Shown: in pieces, positions 50,900 through 59,447 of the stretch
Position numbering within the stretch: position 1 is the first letter of the stretch
Layout of the letters: the number at the start of each line of letters is the position of its first letter
Source: Thermaurantimonas sp046295455
GTDB taxonomy: Bacteria; Bacteroidota; Bacteroidia; Flavobacteriales; Schleiferiaceae
DNA length: 64,000 nt
Assembly (NCBI GenBank): GCA_046295455.1
Contig: JBKBNI010000002.1
Location: 291,515-355,514 of the forward strand
Direction: 5' to 3'
The notes under the pieces: model-generated
The model's database searches: none
What the model saw: only the letters and a program-made list of their open reading frames with translations
Told to the model about the DNA's origin: nothing
Position numbers and translations under genes: made by a program

Positions 50900-51259
50900 T
50901 TAAGGATTAAATGCCCCAGGAAAATGACGGATGAGAGGCTCTTTTCCGGGTATCAGCCAAACTACAATGAAATCAAATCGAACTTCGAGATAGAGATTTT
51001 TCCATTCCAGATACGCTTCTGAGGCATCTCCATAGTGCGCCACTTTACTTTCATTAAGGGTTTCATACGCCTCAGGGACAGGATATCCGCTGCGGGTCTT
51101 TACCTCGGTAAAGACTATGAAGTTACCGTCTTTTGAAATGATATCTACCTCAGCCTTATCAAAGCGCCAGTTGCGCTCCAATATTTCGTGTCCCATTCTA
51201 GTCAGAAATTCAGTTGCCAGCTCCTCGCCTGCATTGCCGGTATCTAAGTGAGTTGCCAT
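50900..51259 (-). CDS. YraN family (UPF0102) nuclease-like protein
   Basis: A protein of about 119 residues. Family blocks are LDTGNAGEELATEFLTRMGHEILERNWR-like segments and EVDIISKDGNFIVFTEVKTRSG, which carries the PD-(D/E)xK residues (Asp, Glu, Lys). The start at 51259 (MATHLDTGNAGE) removes four residues that are not conserved. It overlaps the LD-carboxypeptidase stop by 16 bp. The cellular role of the family is not established. Confidence 0.9.
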   Translation of the reverse strand: MATHLDTGNAGEELATEFLTRMGHEILERNWRFDKAEVDIISKDGNFIVFTEVKTRSGYPVPEAYETLNESKVAHYGDASEAYLEWKNLYLEVRFDFIVVWLIPGKEPLIRHFPGAFNP

Positions 51260-52170
51260 GACAAGTGCCAATTACCCGACGAATCTACAACCAACTCTGC
51301 ATCTGCCCCGTGAATGAAAGCGCGTTGGTCTTCGTGATGGCCAATGTTGGCGTCAAAAGCCACGGGAATTTTTCCCTGACCGAAATGATGGAGAAACAAT
51401 TCCTTGATATTAGCGCCGAAGGGGATGCTGTTGTCTTTTATTTTGGTAAATGACCCTACAACCAACCCTGCCAATCGATTGAAAACTCCAGCCCTTGACA
51501 GCCCGTACAGCATCCTGTCGATGTGATACAGGTATTCGTCTACGTCTTCAAGAACGAGAATTTTGTCCTCTATATCCGTAAAAGACGGAGAACCGACCAA
51601 TGAATACAAGACCGAAAGATTTCCCCCGATGATCCGACCTCTGGTACTGCCGGGCAATCCACTTGTGCCTCGAAGCATTCCTCTGCCTGTCGTGAGCTGG
51701 ATGAAAATTGACTCTTTGCTCTCGCTTGTGTTTTCACGAAAATTAATCAGCATTGGGGAATGGAGAGAGGGCAGATGATACTGTGTCCAGACATGGCTCA
51801 GAAGTACTGTAATATCGCTAAAGCCAACAAACCACTTCGGATGCTTTTTTAGTGGTGAAAAATCTATCTGATCAATAATGCGAACGGTACCATACCCACC
51901 GCGCGCCGTAAAAATGGCCTTTATGTCCGGATGGTCGATGAAATCCTGAATTTCTGCGGCTCTCTCCCTGTCGGGGGCTGACCACTGATGATGGATGCGG
52001 CCAATATTGGGACCCATTACCACTTTAAATCCATACTCCTCCAATGACTTGATAGCCTGGAGTGCATCTTCCAGCCTGAGATATCTCGCCGGGGCACATA
52101 TTCCAATGGTGTCCCCGGATTTCAAAAGTGGAGGCAGTATCACTACGTGCTCATAATTAAGGATGGTCAC
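51244..52170 (-). CDS. LD-carboxypeptidase (peptidase S66)
   Basis: A 308-residue peptidase that removes the terminal D-Ala from recycled muropeptides. Key blocks are GDTIGICAPARYL, FTARGGYGTVRIID and FVGFSDITVLL (nucleophile Ser118), then VLEDVDEYLYHIDRML and GHHEDQRAFIHGADAEL, which carry the Glu and His of the triad. It is cytoplasmic, with no signal peptide. Its start overlaps the DUF493 gene end by 4 bp. Confidence 0.92.
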   Translation of the reverse strand: MTILNYEHVVILPPLLKSGDTIGICAPARYLRLEDALQAIKSLEEYGFKVVMGPNIGRIHHQWSAPDRERAAEIQDFIDHPDIKAIFTARGGYGTVRIIDQIDFSPLKKHPKWFVGFSDITVLLSHVWTQYHLPSLHSPMLINFRENTSESKESIFIQLTTGRGMLRGTSGLPGSTRGRIIGGNLSVLYSLVGSPSFTDIEDKILVLEDVDEYLYHIDRMLYGLSRAGVFNRLAGLVVGSFTKIKDNSIPFGANIKELFLHHFGQGKIPVAFDANIGHHEDQRAFIHGADAELVVDSSGNWHLSWQLT

Positions 52171-52445
52171 AGAGAAATAATGCCTTCTATCTCAGAGGCT
52201 TTTTTATAGCGTTCGACTACGCTCTCTGCTGTCAGCATCATCTCTTTGGCGGATATGGTTATATAGTTGCCCTTTGCCGACCGTCGCATACTGATGTTAG
52301 CCACATGTGCATCAAACAGACTTTGAACACGGGCAATCAGATGATTTTCTGCTTTCACGATAAACTTGAAATAATAAACCTGAGGCCAGGTCTCCTTACT
52401 TAGCACTTTGTAAAGTTTGTCAAAATCATAGCTTTTGCCTTCCAT
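52167..52445 (-). CDS. DUF493 (YbeD-like) family protein
   Basis: A 92-residue small protein with an ACT-like fold by family. It has FDKLYKVLSKETWPQVYYFKFIVKA at the N-terminus and RRSAKGNYITISAKEMMLTAESVVERYKK at the C-terminus. Function in this lineage is unknown. It follows the skp terminator and is translationally coupled to the LD-carboxypeptidase. Confidence 0.88.
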   Translation of the reverse strand: MEGKSYDFDKLYKVLSKETWPQVYYFKFIVKAENHLIARVQSLFDAHVANISMRRSAKGNYITISAKEMMLTAESVVERYKKASEIEGIISL

Positions 52446-52471
52446 TGCAGATATAATAACCTACAAATTTA

Positions 52472-52500
52472 AAAAAAAGCCCCCTTTATTCAGGAGGCTT
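52472..52500 (-). terminator. Rho-independent terminator after the second skp-like gene
   Basis: On the minus strand GCCTCC and GGGGGC pair over 6 bp (one G-T) with an 8-nt loop, followed by T8. It closes the nadK-to-skp run 27 bp after the last stop. Confidence 0.82.
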
Positions 52501-52526
52501 TAGATATTTCATTGTATTGAGCTGGA

Positions 52527-53162
52527 CTATTTTCTTTTATTTCTGCTTTGGTTTTCCTGCTTAGCCGGAGTGGGCTGCGTAGCAGGTGTTTGAGGATCAG
52601 CGCCTTGTCTTTGACCATCTGTAGTTGATCCACGAGTAGACTTCAAATCGATCGGAGGCATGGACTCCAATTGTTTTTTTACAAGGGGCAGAATGTCTTC
52701 TCCATTTTTGAAGAAGAGCAATCCATTGCCCTGGCTTGAATCAAATACGTAGACATAACCGTTTTTTGAAGAGACTTCATCAATGGCTTTTTGAGCTTTT
52801 TGGGTCAGAGGTTGAAGAAGCTCTTGCTGTCTCCTCGCCAGATTTTCCTGATTCTCTTCAGCATATTCCTGAATCTTTTGCTGCATTTCCTGTAGTTCGC
52901 GTATTTTTCTTTGGCGGACCAATTCGGTAAATCCAGGAGCATCTTTTTCAAACTTCTGAGCCTTATCTCTCAATTCTGATTGCAATTCAATGAGTTCGTC
53001 TTCCATTTCTTTGCGCATTTTTTCCAACTCCTCTTGAGCCTGCTTGTATTCGGGCATGGTGCGAATCAGTTCTGTAAAATCGAGATGAGCTAATTTTTGC
53101 GCATTTAAGCCAAAGGCAGTGAAAAGTACGACTATGGCTGTGACTAGGGTTTTCTTGAGCAT
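52527..53162 (-). CDS. OmpH/Skp-family periplasmic chaperone, second copy
   Basis: A protein of about 211 residues; the start at 53162 (MLKKTLVTAIVVLFTAFG) gives a signal peptide ending LNAQ. The mature part has the Skp strand (KLAHLDFTELIRTMPEYKQA), two long coiled-coil tentacles (about 40-115) and a closing strand (KNGYVYVFDSSQG). A Pro/Gln/Thr-rich tail of about 40 residues follows. It holds outer-membrane proteins for BamA. Confidence 0.9.
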   Translation of the reverse strand: MLKKTLVTAIVVLFTAFGLNAQKLAHLDFTELIRTMPEYKQAQEELEKMRKEMEDELIELQSELRDKAQKFEKDAPGFTELVRQRKIRELQEMQQKIQEYAEENQENLARRQQELLQPLTQKAQKAIDEVSSKNGYVYVFDSSQGNGLLFFKNGEDILPLVKKQLESMPPIDLKSTRGSTTDGQRQGADPQTPATQPTPAKQENQSRNKRK

Positions 53163-53197
53163 GATGTGTGTATTTAAGGGTTTATAATTAGTATTCA

Positions 53198-53722
53198 TTA
53201 TCTGTATCCTAATTTATTAAGTATATCATCGCTTATATCGATTTTATCGCTTACAAAGAGTACCGCAATTGCATTGGCCTTATCTATTACGATATCAATC
53301 TTCTTCTGACGACTCACTTCCTGAATTGCATTAAACACCTGATCCTGAATTGGTTTTACAAGGCTTTTTCTCTTTTTAAACAATTCGCCTTCAGGACCAA
53401 AGTATTTTCGTTGGGTTTCATAGATCTGTTTTTCTTTTTTTGCGATGGCCTCTTCTCTTTCTTTGATCATTTCATCAGTCAAAAGGACTTTTTCGGCGTT
53501 GAGGGCTCTTTGCAAGGCAAGTAACTCACTCTTCAGCGCCTCGATTTCGCCCTCAAATTGAGCTGAGAGCCTATCAAGCTCTGCCTGAGCCTGATTGTAT
53601 TCTGGGACTTTTTTCAGTATGTAATCTGTATCTACCACGGCAAGACGCTGATTTTGTGCATACATAGACACAATAAATACCAACTTGACGAAGAGTACCA
53701 GATAGAAAGGAGTTGATCTCAT
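53198..53722 (-). CDS. OmpH/Skp-family periplasmic chaperone, first copy
   Basis: A 174-residue protein with a signal peptide (1-22, MYAQ). RLAVVDTDYILKKVPEYNQAQAELD is the usual N-terminal strand and helix; coiled-coil arms cover about 45-130 and the end is KKIDIVIDKANAIAVLFV. It lies 25 bp after bamA and 35 bp before its paralogue. The pair after bamA is common in Bacteroidota. Confidence 0.92.
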   Translation of the reverse strand: MRSTPFYLVLFVKLVFIVSMYAQNQRLAVVDTDYILKKVPEYNQAQAELDRLSAQFEGEIEALKSELLALQRALNAEKVLLTDEMIKEREEAIAKKEKQIYETQRKYFGPEGELFKKRKSLVKPIQDQVFNAIQEVSRQKKIDIVIDKANAIAVLFVSDKIDISDDILNKLGYR

Positions 53723-53747
53723 ACTTCAGTGGGCGAAGTTAACTTCT

Positions 53748-56273
53748 TCAAAACTGTTGGCCAATGATAAAGTGTGTTCTCCATCCGGAAGGTGACGTAA
53801 AACCCGGCATTGGATCAAAACCATAGCCAATATCTATGCCAAGCAAGCCAAACATGGGCATAAAAATTCGTATTCCGGCACCCGTACTGCGAAACAGTTG
53901 AAAGGGGCGAAAATCAAGAATTGACCCGAAATTATTGCCCGCTTCAGCGAAAAGCAGCGGCCAAATCTGAGCGCTCGGATTGGGAGATATCAAAAAGCGC
54001 AGCTCAGATGTGTATTTGGAATACAGTACACCTCCGTTGCCCAACTGGTTGGCCCCTGCCGGCCCGGTAGGCACGATTGAGTTGTTCAGATAACCACGTA
54101 AACCGATAATTTCTCTTCCATCTAATACAAAATTTTGAAGTCCGTCACCACCTACGAAGAAGCGTTCAAAGGGAGACAGGCCAATTGTTCTGTTGTATGC
54201 TCCCATAAATCCCATTTCAGCATGCGTAGATAAAACAATGTTTTTATATACTTCCGTATACCAGGTAGTGTTAAATTTAAATTTATAGTATTCAAGTAAA
54301 TAATATTTTTCCTGTGGAGTTGCATCGCTGAAATCTCTGCCCGTCAGAAGAGAATAGGGTGGTGTTAATTTAAGGGTAAAAATGGTATTTGAACCTCTGG
54401 TCGGAAAGATTGGGACGTCCGTATTATTTCTTGTTAAAACGACACGGTAAGAAAAGTTATTTGAAAATCCATTTCTGAAGTCAGGAATCCCCAAGTCAAA
54501 ATTGTCTAATCGATAGTGTTGAAATTCAAACGCCTGATAGAGTGTGAAGTAGTCATCGGGCCAGCGAAGACGCTTTCCCAGCCCTACTGTCAAACCTGTG
54601 ATATTTAAAGCTTGTCGCAAAGGATCCCCTATCTTTCTTCCCCCAAAATTTTGAACCGAATGGTACCCAGATACCGTCAGAGAATTTGGTTTTTTTCCTC
54701 CAAGCCAAGGCTCTGTGAAGGAAACCGAATAATTTTGGAAAAACCGACCAGTACTTTGAGCACGCAGATTTAGAGTCTGTCCATCTCCCGAGGGAAGCGG
54801 TGTCCATGCACGCTTGTTAAAAATATTTCTAGCCGAAAAATTATTAAAACTCAAGCCAAGGGTACCTACGATCCCAAGACCTCCGCCCCAACCTCCTTGT
54901 AGCTCTAGTTGGCTTGTGCTGCGTTCGACGACGGTGTATTCGACATCTACTGTGCCGGTTTCCGGATTAGGTACTGGATTGACATTAAGCTGCTGAGGAT
55001 CAAAAAAGCCCAATTGGGAGAGCTCGCGCATGGTCCGTTGTATATCGCTCTTCCTGAAGAGGTCACCTGGACGAGTTCTCACTTCTCGCATAATAACATG
55101 GTCATTGGTTCGGTCATTGCCTACTACTGTTACGCGATTGATTGTCGCCTGTCGGCCCTCCCGGATTCGCATTTCCAAGTCAATAGAATCGTTTTCAATC
55201 AAAACTTCTACCGGTGTGAGGTTAAAAAATAAATATCCATTGTCCATATACAATGAGTTTATATCATTTCCGTTAGGATCTGCGAAAAGTCTTTCACTCA
55301 GACGTTTGGCATCATAAGGATCCCCTTTTTTTATTTTTAAAATCGAATTCAGTACCTCCGTTGGATATTTGGTATGCCCAATCCAGCTAATGTTTCGAAA
55401 GTAAAATTTATTGCCTTCCTGAATGGTAATGTAGAGTTTTATACGATTTTCGCCGGGAATTCTGAAAATCGAATCACTCACAATTCGTGCATCCCGATAT
55501 CCAATCTCCTGATACTTGTCAATAATCTTTTCCAGGTCTTCATTAAATTTTTCTTCAATGAATTTAGAGGTTCGAAAAATATTGTACCATCTGTGCCTTT
55601 TGGTTTCTTTCATTGCTTTTCTCAACTTGGCATCGGTGAGATTTTCATTTCCAATAAATTCAATATCCTGAATTTTGATTCTCTCGCCTTCTTTAATTCT
55701 GAAGCCGAGTATCAGAGCATTTGATTCATTTGTGTCTTTCTCAGTGATGACTTCCACCTCTGCATTGAAGTACCCTTTTTCTTCATAATACTTCAGTATT
55801 TTGTTTTTTGCTGTGATAATGAGATTGTCGGTCACGACATTGCCCCGATTCAATTTGATTTCATCGCGAAGTTCGTCTCTTCGGCTTTTTTTGATACCGG
55901 TAATGTAGTATTTACTCAGTCTTGGAAGATCCTTGAGATAAATTTCGAGATAAATGATCCTGCCGCTTTTACCGATTATGTTGATTTGGATATCCTCAAA
56001 AAGTTTTTGTTTCCAAAGGTTTTTTATCGCCTTTGTGATTTTATCACTCGGAAAGACAATACGGTCTCCAACATTGAGACCAGAGATCAGCAGTATAAGA
56101 TTATAGTCTAAATTTTCTGCCCCGGCCAATGTAATTCCTCCAATCTCATATTCAAGACCTTCTGTAATGTCCACATTATCTTGTGACTGTGCATAGGTGT
56201 GCTGTGGGTTACTTACTGAGAAGTATAGAAAAGATATTAAGAGCGTGGTAAAGGTCTTTTTACAAATCCTCAT
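53748..56273 (-). CDS. bamA: Outer-membrane protein assembly factor BamA
   Basis: An 841-residue protein with a signal peptide at about 1-28 and five POTRA domains at about 45-440 (GLEYEIGGITLAGAENLD opens the first). A 16-strand barrel covers about 460-841. Barrel hallmarks are VVERSTSQLELQGGWGGG and FPTRGSNTIFTLKL, and the lid region ERFFVGGDGLQNFVLDGREIIGLRGY includes the conserved VRG-like loop, here LRG. It ends with an aromatic residue (GQQF). It overlaps uppS by 14 bp. Confidence 0.96.
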   Translation of the reverse strand: MRICKKTFTTLLISFLYFSVSNPQHTYAQSQDNVDITEGLEYEIGGITLAGAENLDYNLILLISGLNVGDRIVFPSDKITKAIKNLWKQKLFEDIQINIIGKSGRIIYLEIYLKDLPRLSKYYITGIKKSRRDELRDEIKLNRGNVVTDNLIITAKNKILKYYEEKGYFNAEVEVITEKDTNESNALILGFRIKEGERIKIQDIEFIGNENLTDAKLRKAMKETKRHRWYNIFRTSKFIEEKFNEDLEKIIDKYQEIGYRDARIVSDSIFRIPGENRIKLYITIQEGNKFYFRNISWIGHTKYPTEVLNSILKIKKGDPYDAKRLSERLFADPNGNDINSLYMDNGYLFFNLTPVEVLIENDSIDLEMRIREGRQATINRVTVVGNDRTNDHVIMREVRTRPGDLFRKSDIQRTMRELSQLGFFDPQQLNVNPVPNPETGTVDVEYTVVERSTSQLELQGGWGGGLGIVGTLGLSFNNFSARNIFNKRAWTPLPSGDGQTLNLRAQSTGRFFQNYSVSFTEPWLGGKKPNSLTVSGYHSVQNFGGRKIGDPLRQALNITGLTVGLGKRLRWPDDYFTLYQAFEFQHYRLDNFDLGIPDFRNGFSNNFSYRVVLTRNNTDVPIFPTRGSNTIFTLKLTPPYSLLTGRDFSDATPQEKYYLLEYYKFKFNTTWYTEVYKNIVLSTHAEMGFMGAYNRTIGLSPFERFFVGGDGLQNFVLDGREIIGLRGYLNNSIVPTGPAGANQLGNGGVLYSKYTSELRFLISPNPSAQIWPLLFAEAGNNFGSILDFRPFQLFRSTGAGIRIFMPMFGLLGIDIGYGFDPMPGFTSPSGWRTHFIIGQQF

Positions 56274-57051
56274 TGAGTTGTTCTGAAATTAATCCAAATC
56301 TTCTTTCGCGCTTCTGATACTCTGCTATGGCTTGTAAGAGATCATCTTTTGAAAATTCAGGCCAAAGTTTAGGCGAAAAGTATAACTCTGTGTAGGCGAG
56401 TTGCCAGAGAAGATAGTTGCTGATTCTATACTCCCCGCTGGTGCGAATCAAGAGATCAGGATGCGGCATTCCGCGTGTATATAAATAATTTTCGAAGACG
56501 TGCTCGGTAATGTTTTCCGGTTGTAAGAGACCCTTTTTTACATCTTCGGCTAAGTGGCGTGCTGCTCTTAGAATTTCTTCTTTGGATGAGTAGCTTAGGG
56601 CCAGAGTCAGTGCCATTCGACTACCTCCGGCAGTCAACTCGATGACTTCGGCCAACTGATTTTGAATTTCTGCAGGGAGCAGCGAAGTATCTCCTATAGC
56701 TTGAAGCCTAATATGGTTGTCCAGAAGTGTGGAAAGCTCTTTTCGAAGGGCTTTTACAAGAATAGACATCAATGCTTTAACTTCGGTTTTTGGCCGATTC
56801 CAATTTTCGGTACTAAAGGCATAGACCGTCAGATACTCGATACCCAATTCGGCAGAGGCAGTGGCAATTCTCCGAAGTGCATCCACTCCATTTTCATGGC
56901 CAATACTTCTGAAATAGCCTTTGGACCGAGCCCAGCGCCCGTTGCCATCCATAATGATTGCAATGTGTCTGGGCAATCTGCTTGTATCAATATCTATAGC
57001 CACTCTTTTTGCACTAAGGCTTTCGCTTTTTTCTACCAACCAGCTCTGCAT
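56260..57051 (-). CDS. uppS: Isoprenyl transferase (undecaprenyl diphosphate synthase)
   Basis: A protein of about 263 residues; the start at 57051 (MQSWLVEKSES) is chosen over an upstream ATG that would overlap the DUF6089 gene further. Motifs are PRHIAIIMDGNGRWARSKG (catalytic Asp and Arg), TVYAFSTENWNRP, and PHPDLLIRTSGEYRISNYLLWQLAYTELYF. It makes C55 undecaprenyl diphosphate for cell-wall and glycan assembly. Confidence 0.95.
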   Translation of the reverse strand: MQSWLVEKSESLSAKRVAIDIDTSRLPRHIAIIMDGNGRWARSKGYFRSIGHENGVDALRRIATASAELGIEYLTVYAFSTENWNRPKTEVKALMSILVKALRKELSTLLDNHIRLQAIGDTSLLPAEIQNQLAEVIELTAGGSRMALTLALSYSSKEEILRAARHLAEDVKKGLLQPENITEHVFENYLYTRGMPHPDLLIRTSGEYRISNYLLWQLAYTELYFSPKLWPEFSKDDLLQAIAEYQKRERRFGLISEQLNEDL

Positions 57052-57881
57052 TTTTCGCGCGACGAAGATAGTTTGAATATTAATTTTATGTTGGTAAATA
57101 CGTACCAATCATTGTTATTCGGATTTCCCCGAAGACGGTCCGTCGTATCATACCGAATGATGGACCGATTGCTCAACTCTGCAGCTAAGGGGCCTCTGAT
57201 CTCAGCCAATTCGGTCGGATTTACATAAAATCCACTTACATCATCGAGGTAATCAGTGGCCGCTTGCCGAAATCCGGTTTCGACATAAAAATTGACAATC
57301 CGCGAAATATTAATTGTGTAACCTAAACCAAAAAGTATTAAACTACTCACCTCCGGATATATTCCCTGACTGCTCAAGGCTGTGCCTTGGCCTTCGGTAC
57401 CCAGGGGTCTGAGTTTTACCCAGCGATTCTGATACCATGTTTCGGGATAAAATGCAAACATTCCATATCCTAAGAAAACATAAGGACTGTGGTTTTCACC
57501 TTTTTTATGAGTCACAGGAAAAAAATTGAAATTTATCCTTCCGTGTACTTCATATATGTGAGAGCGAAAGTTGAGATTTCTATTTCTTCGCCATTCAATG
57601 GAGCTGAGTGCATCATCATTGCCCACTATACCGTACAAGCCAGAAACTTCGATCGAATAATGCGGGTCGAAACCGTATATGGCCGAGACACCAATATTAT
57701 ATCCTTGTGGAAGATGCAGTCCGTAATGTCCAACATCTCCGATGAAATGAGACATACCTCCTGTAAATCCGGCACCTATAAATTGGGCCGGAGCCGATCG
57801 GTATATGGCTAGAAAAATAATGGGTATGATTATCTTTTGCACGTACAAACTTTCTGAAATAAAACGATAGCGATACCTCAT
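57033..57881 (-). CDS. DUF6089 family outer-membrane protein
   Basis: A 282-residue protein with an N-terminal signal (hydrophobic 16-28, ending APAQ) and a beta-barrel-like body. GAGFTGGMSHFIGDVGHYGL and TDYLDDVSGFYVNPTELAEIRGPLA are hallmarks of this Bacteroidota family. It commonly precedes uppS and bamA, as here. A possible role with BamA is inferred from that context only. Confidence 0.87.
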   Translation of the reverse strand: MRYRYRFISESLYVQKIIIPIIFLAIYRSAPAQFIGAGFTGGMSHFIGDVGHYGLHLPQGYNIGVSAIYGFDPHYSIEVSGLYGIVGNDDALSSIEWRRNRNLNFRSHIYEVHGRINFNFFPVTHKKGENHSPYVFLGYGMFAFYPETWYQNRWVKLRPLGTEGQGTALSSQGIYPEVSSLILFGLGYTINISRIVNFYVETGFRQAATDYLDDVSGFYVNPTELAEIRGPLAAELSNRSIIRYDTTDRLRGNPNNNDWYVFTNIKLIFKLSSSREKCRAGW

Positions 57882-57903
57882 TTAGTGTACTTTTCAAGTA
57901 GTG

Positions 57904-58785
57904 CTAATTCCTTTTATCCGCACCCCAGTAGAGCTTCTCCCTAAGTACTCTGTAGTATGGATATCCCTCCAGGTGAATGAGTGAAAAGGTCACTTTTGCT
58001 TTCTGGATCAAGATATCCTGCCCGCATTCAATGTTTTGTGTTTTTGAGTCCGTGGCTACCAGAAAGTACTTTTCGCGGGCTTCGATTTGCAATCGAATCT
58101 GGCTTTTGTCTGGCAATACCACCGGCCTCACGTTTAAATTGTGGGGAGCAATAGGGGTAATGATGATGATTTCACTGCCGGGAGAAACAATAGGTCCTCC
58201 ACAGCTGAGATTATATCCTGTGGAGCCGGTGGGAGTACTTACGATCAAACCGTCGGCCCAATAACTGGCAAGAAACTGATCATCGATCCATGTGTGAATC
58301 GTAATCATGGAGGCAGAATCCTTCCTGCTTACAGTCACTTCATTCAACGCCAGAAAATCTGACGAAAGCGGATTAGCCCAATGCCTTAAGGACAGCATAG
58401 AGCGCTCGCTTACGGTGTACCTGCCTTCAAGCAGGGTAGTAAGTGCGCGGTCAATATCAGTGCGCGACACATTTGAAAGAAAGCCAAGTCGCCCGAGATT
58501 GATACCCAACACTGGAATTCCAGTACCGGCCGTCAGGGATGAAGCTTCCAACATGGTGCCATCCCCTCCAAGTGAAATGAGAAACTGAGGTTTTTTGAAA
58601 TATAAGTCCTCTTCATTTTCAAAGACTTCCTCAAAGTCAACGAAGATACCTGAATCTCTCATTATTCCTACAAGAGGAAGATACATGCAGAGTTTCACGT
58701 CGTTTTTGAGGAGAAGTTCAAATAGATGTTTGATGTAAATAGCTCCGTCTGGTGGAATAGAAATTCCAAAAATTGCAACTTTCAA
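57904..58785 (-). CDS. nadK: NAD kinase
   Basis: A 293-residue enzyme making NADP from NAD and ATP (or polyphosphate). The signature LISLGGDGTMLEAS (Asp75 in GGDGT) is followed by NLGRLGFLSNV, LALNEVTVSRKDSASM and VSTPTGSTGYNLSCGGPIVSP. The length is normal. It is the first gene of the run leading through DUF6089, uppS and bamA to the skp terminator. Confidence 0.96.
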   Translation of the reverse strand: MKVAIFGISIPPDGAIYIKHLFELLLKNDVKLCMYLPLVGIMRDSGIFVDFEEVFENEEDLYFKKPQFLISLGGDGTMLEASSLTAGTGIPVLGINLGRLGFLSNVSRTDIDRALTTLLEGRYTVSERSMLSLRHWANPLSSDFLALNEVTVSRKDSASMITIHTWIDDQFLASYWADGLIVSTPTGSTGYNLSCGGPIVSPGSEIIIITPIAPHNLNVRPVVLPDKSQIRLQIEAREKYFLVATDSKTQNIECGQDILIQKAKVTFSLIHLEGYPYYRVLREKLYWGADKRN

Positions 58786-58863
58786 TGATGGTTACTATAT
58801 AGCGCTGCGAAAATAATAATTGAACCCCGCTGTGTGGAGACTTTATTTTTTTTTAAATTTTTA

Positions 58864-59268
58864 TCAAAAATATTTTTGTAATTTTTTTCTTATATAATCT
58901 GGACACCTGCAGGGCTTCCCTGTCTCCACGCTCACAAATACAAGCTCCACACTGCCCACATTGATCAACATCCCCTGCTCATTAAAAATTTCATGGTAAA
59001 ACTCTATGCGGCTAGCCGGCATATTTCGAATCTCAGTTTTTATTGTTAATAAGTCATCATAAAATGCTGGTCTTATGTATTTGATTTGAAGTGACAAAAC
59101 AGGCATTTGTACGCCGTTATCTTCCATATTTTTGTAGGAAATATCTAAACTTCTTAAGGATTCTACACGAGCAGTTTCATAGTAGAGAGGATAATTTCCA
59201 TAATATACATATCCCATGCGGTCAGTTTCGCCATAACGAACGCGAATATGCGTTTGGTGAGAGTACAT
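58864..59268 (-). CDS. Acyl-CoA thioesterase (4HBT hot-dog fold)
   Basis: A protein of about 134 residues; the start at 59268 (MYSHQTHIRVRYGETD) is the normal start of the YbgC/FadM-type family. The catalytic-type block is RYGETDRMGYVYYGNYPLYYETARVE with the conserved Asp near the N-terminus. It hydrolyses acyl-CoA; the substrate is unknown. It is divergent from dnaA. Confidence 0.9.
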   Translation of the reverse strand: MYSHQTHIRVRYGETDRMGYVYYGNYPLYYETARVESLRSLDISYKNMEDNGVQMPVLSLQIKYIRPAFYDDLLTIKTEIRNMPASRIEFYHEIFNEQGMLINVGSVELVFVSVETGKPCRCPDYIRKKLQKYF

Positions 59269-59339
59269 ATTATTGATTAACAGATATTTAAATTGTTCTA
59301 TTGTAGGGAAATTAATCATTGGAGGAACGCAATGTAGCT

Positions 59340-59416
59340 AAAAACTTCAAATAAAAAAACACATAAAAAAATTTTTTTTTAAAAAAGTTCTCCACATTTT
59401 TGCGCCCCTATTTTTG
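59340..59416 (+). promoter_or_regulatory. AT-rich dnaA promoter region
   Basis: A strongly A/T-tract-rich stretch (59340-59387) is followed by a -7 element TATTTTTG at 59409-59416, 31 bp upstream of the dnaA ATG. TTCTCCACA at 59388-59396 differs from the DnaA box TTATCCACA at one position, so autoregulation by DnaA is possible. There is no cluster of such boxes, so an origin is not claimed. Confidence 0.45.
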
Positions 59417-59447
59417 AAAGTCTCAGCAAAAAAATTTAAAGAAAAAT

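Noticed and set aside
59340..59447. Replication origin next to dnaA
   Set aside because: Only one near-match to a DnaA box (TTCTCCACA at 59388) and one inverted TCTCCACA near 58833 were seen, with no cluster. A/T tracts alone are not enough.
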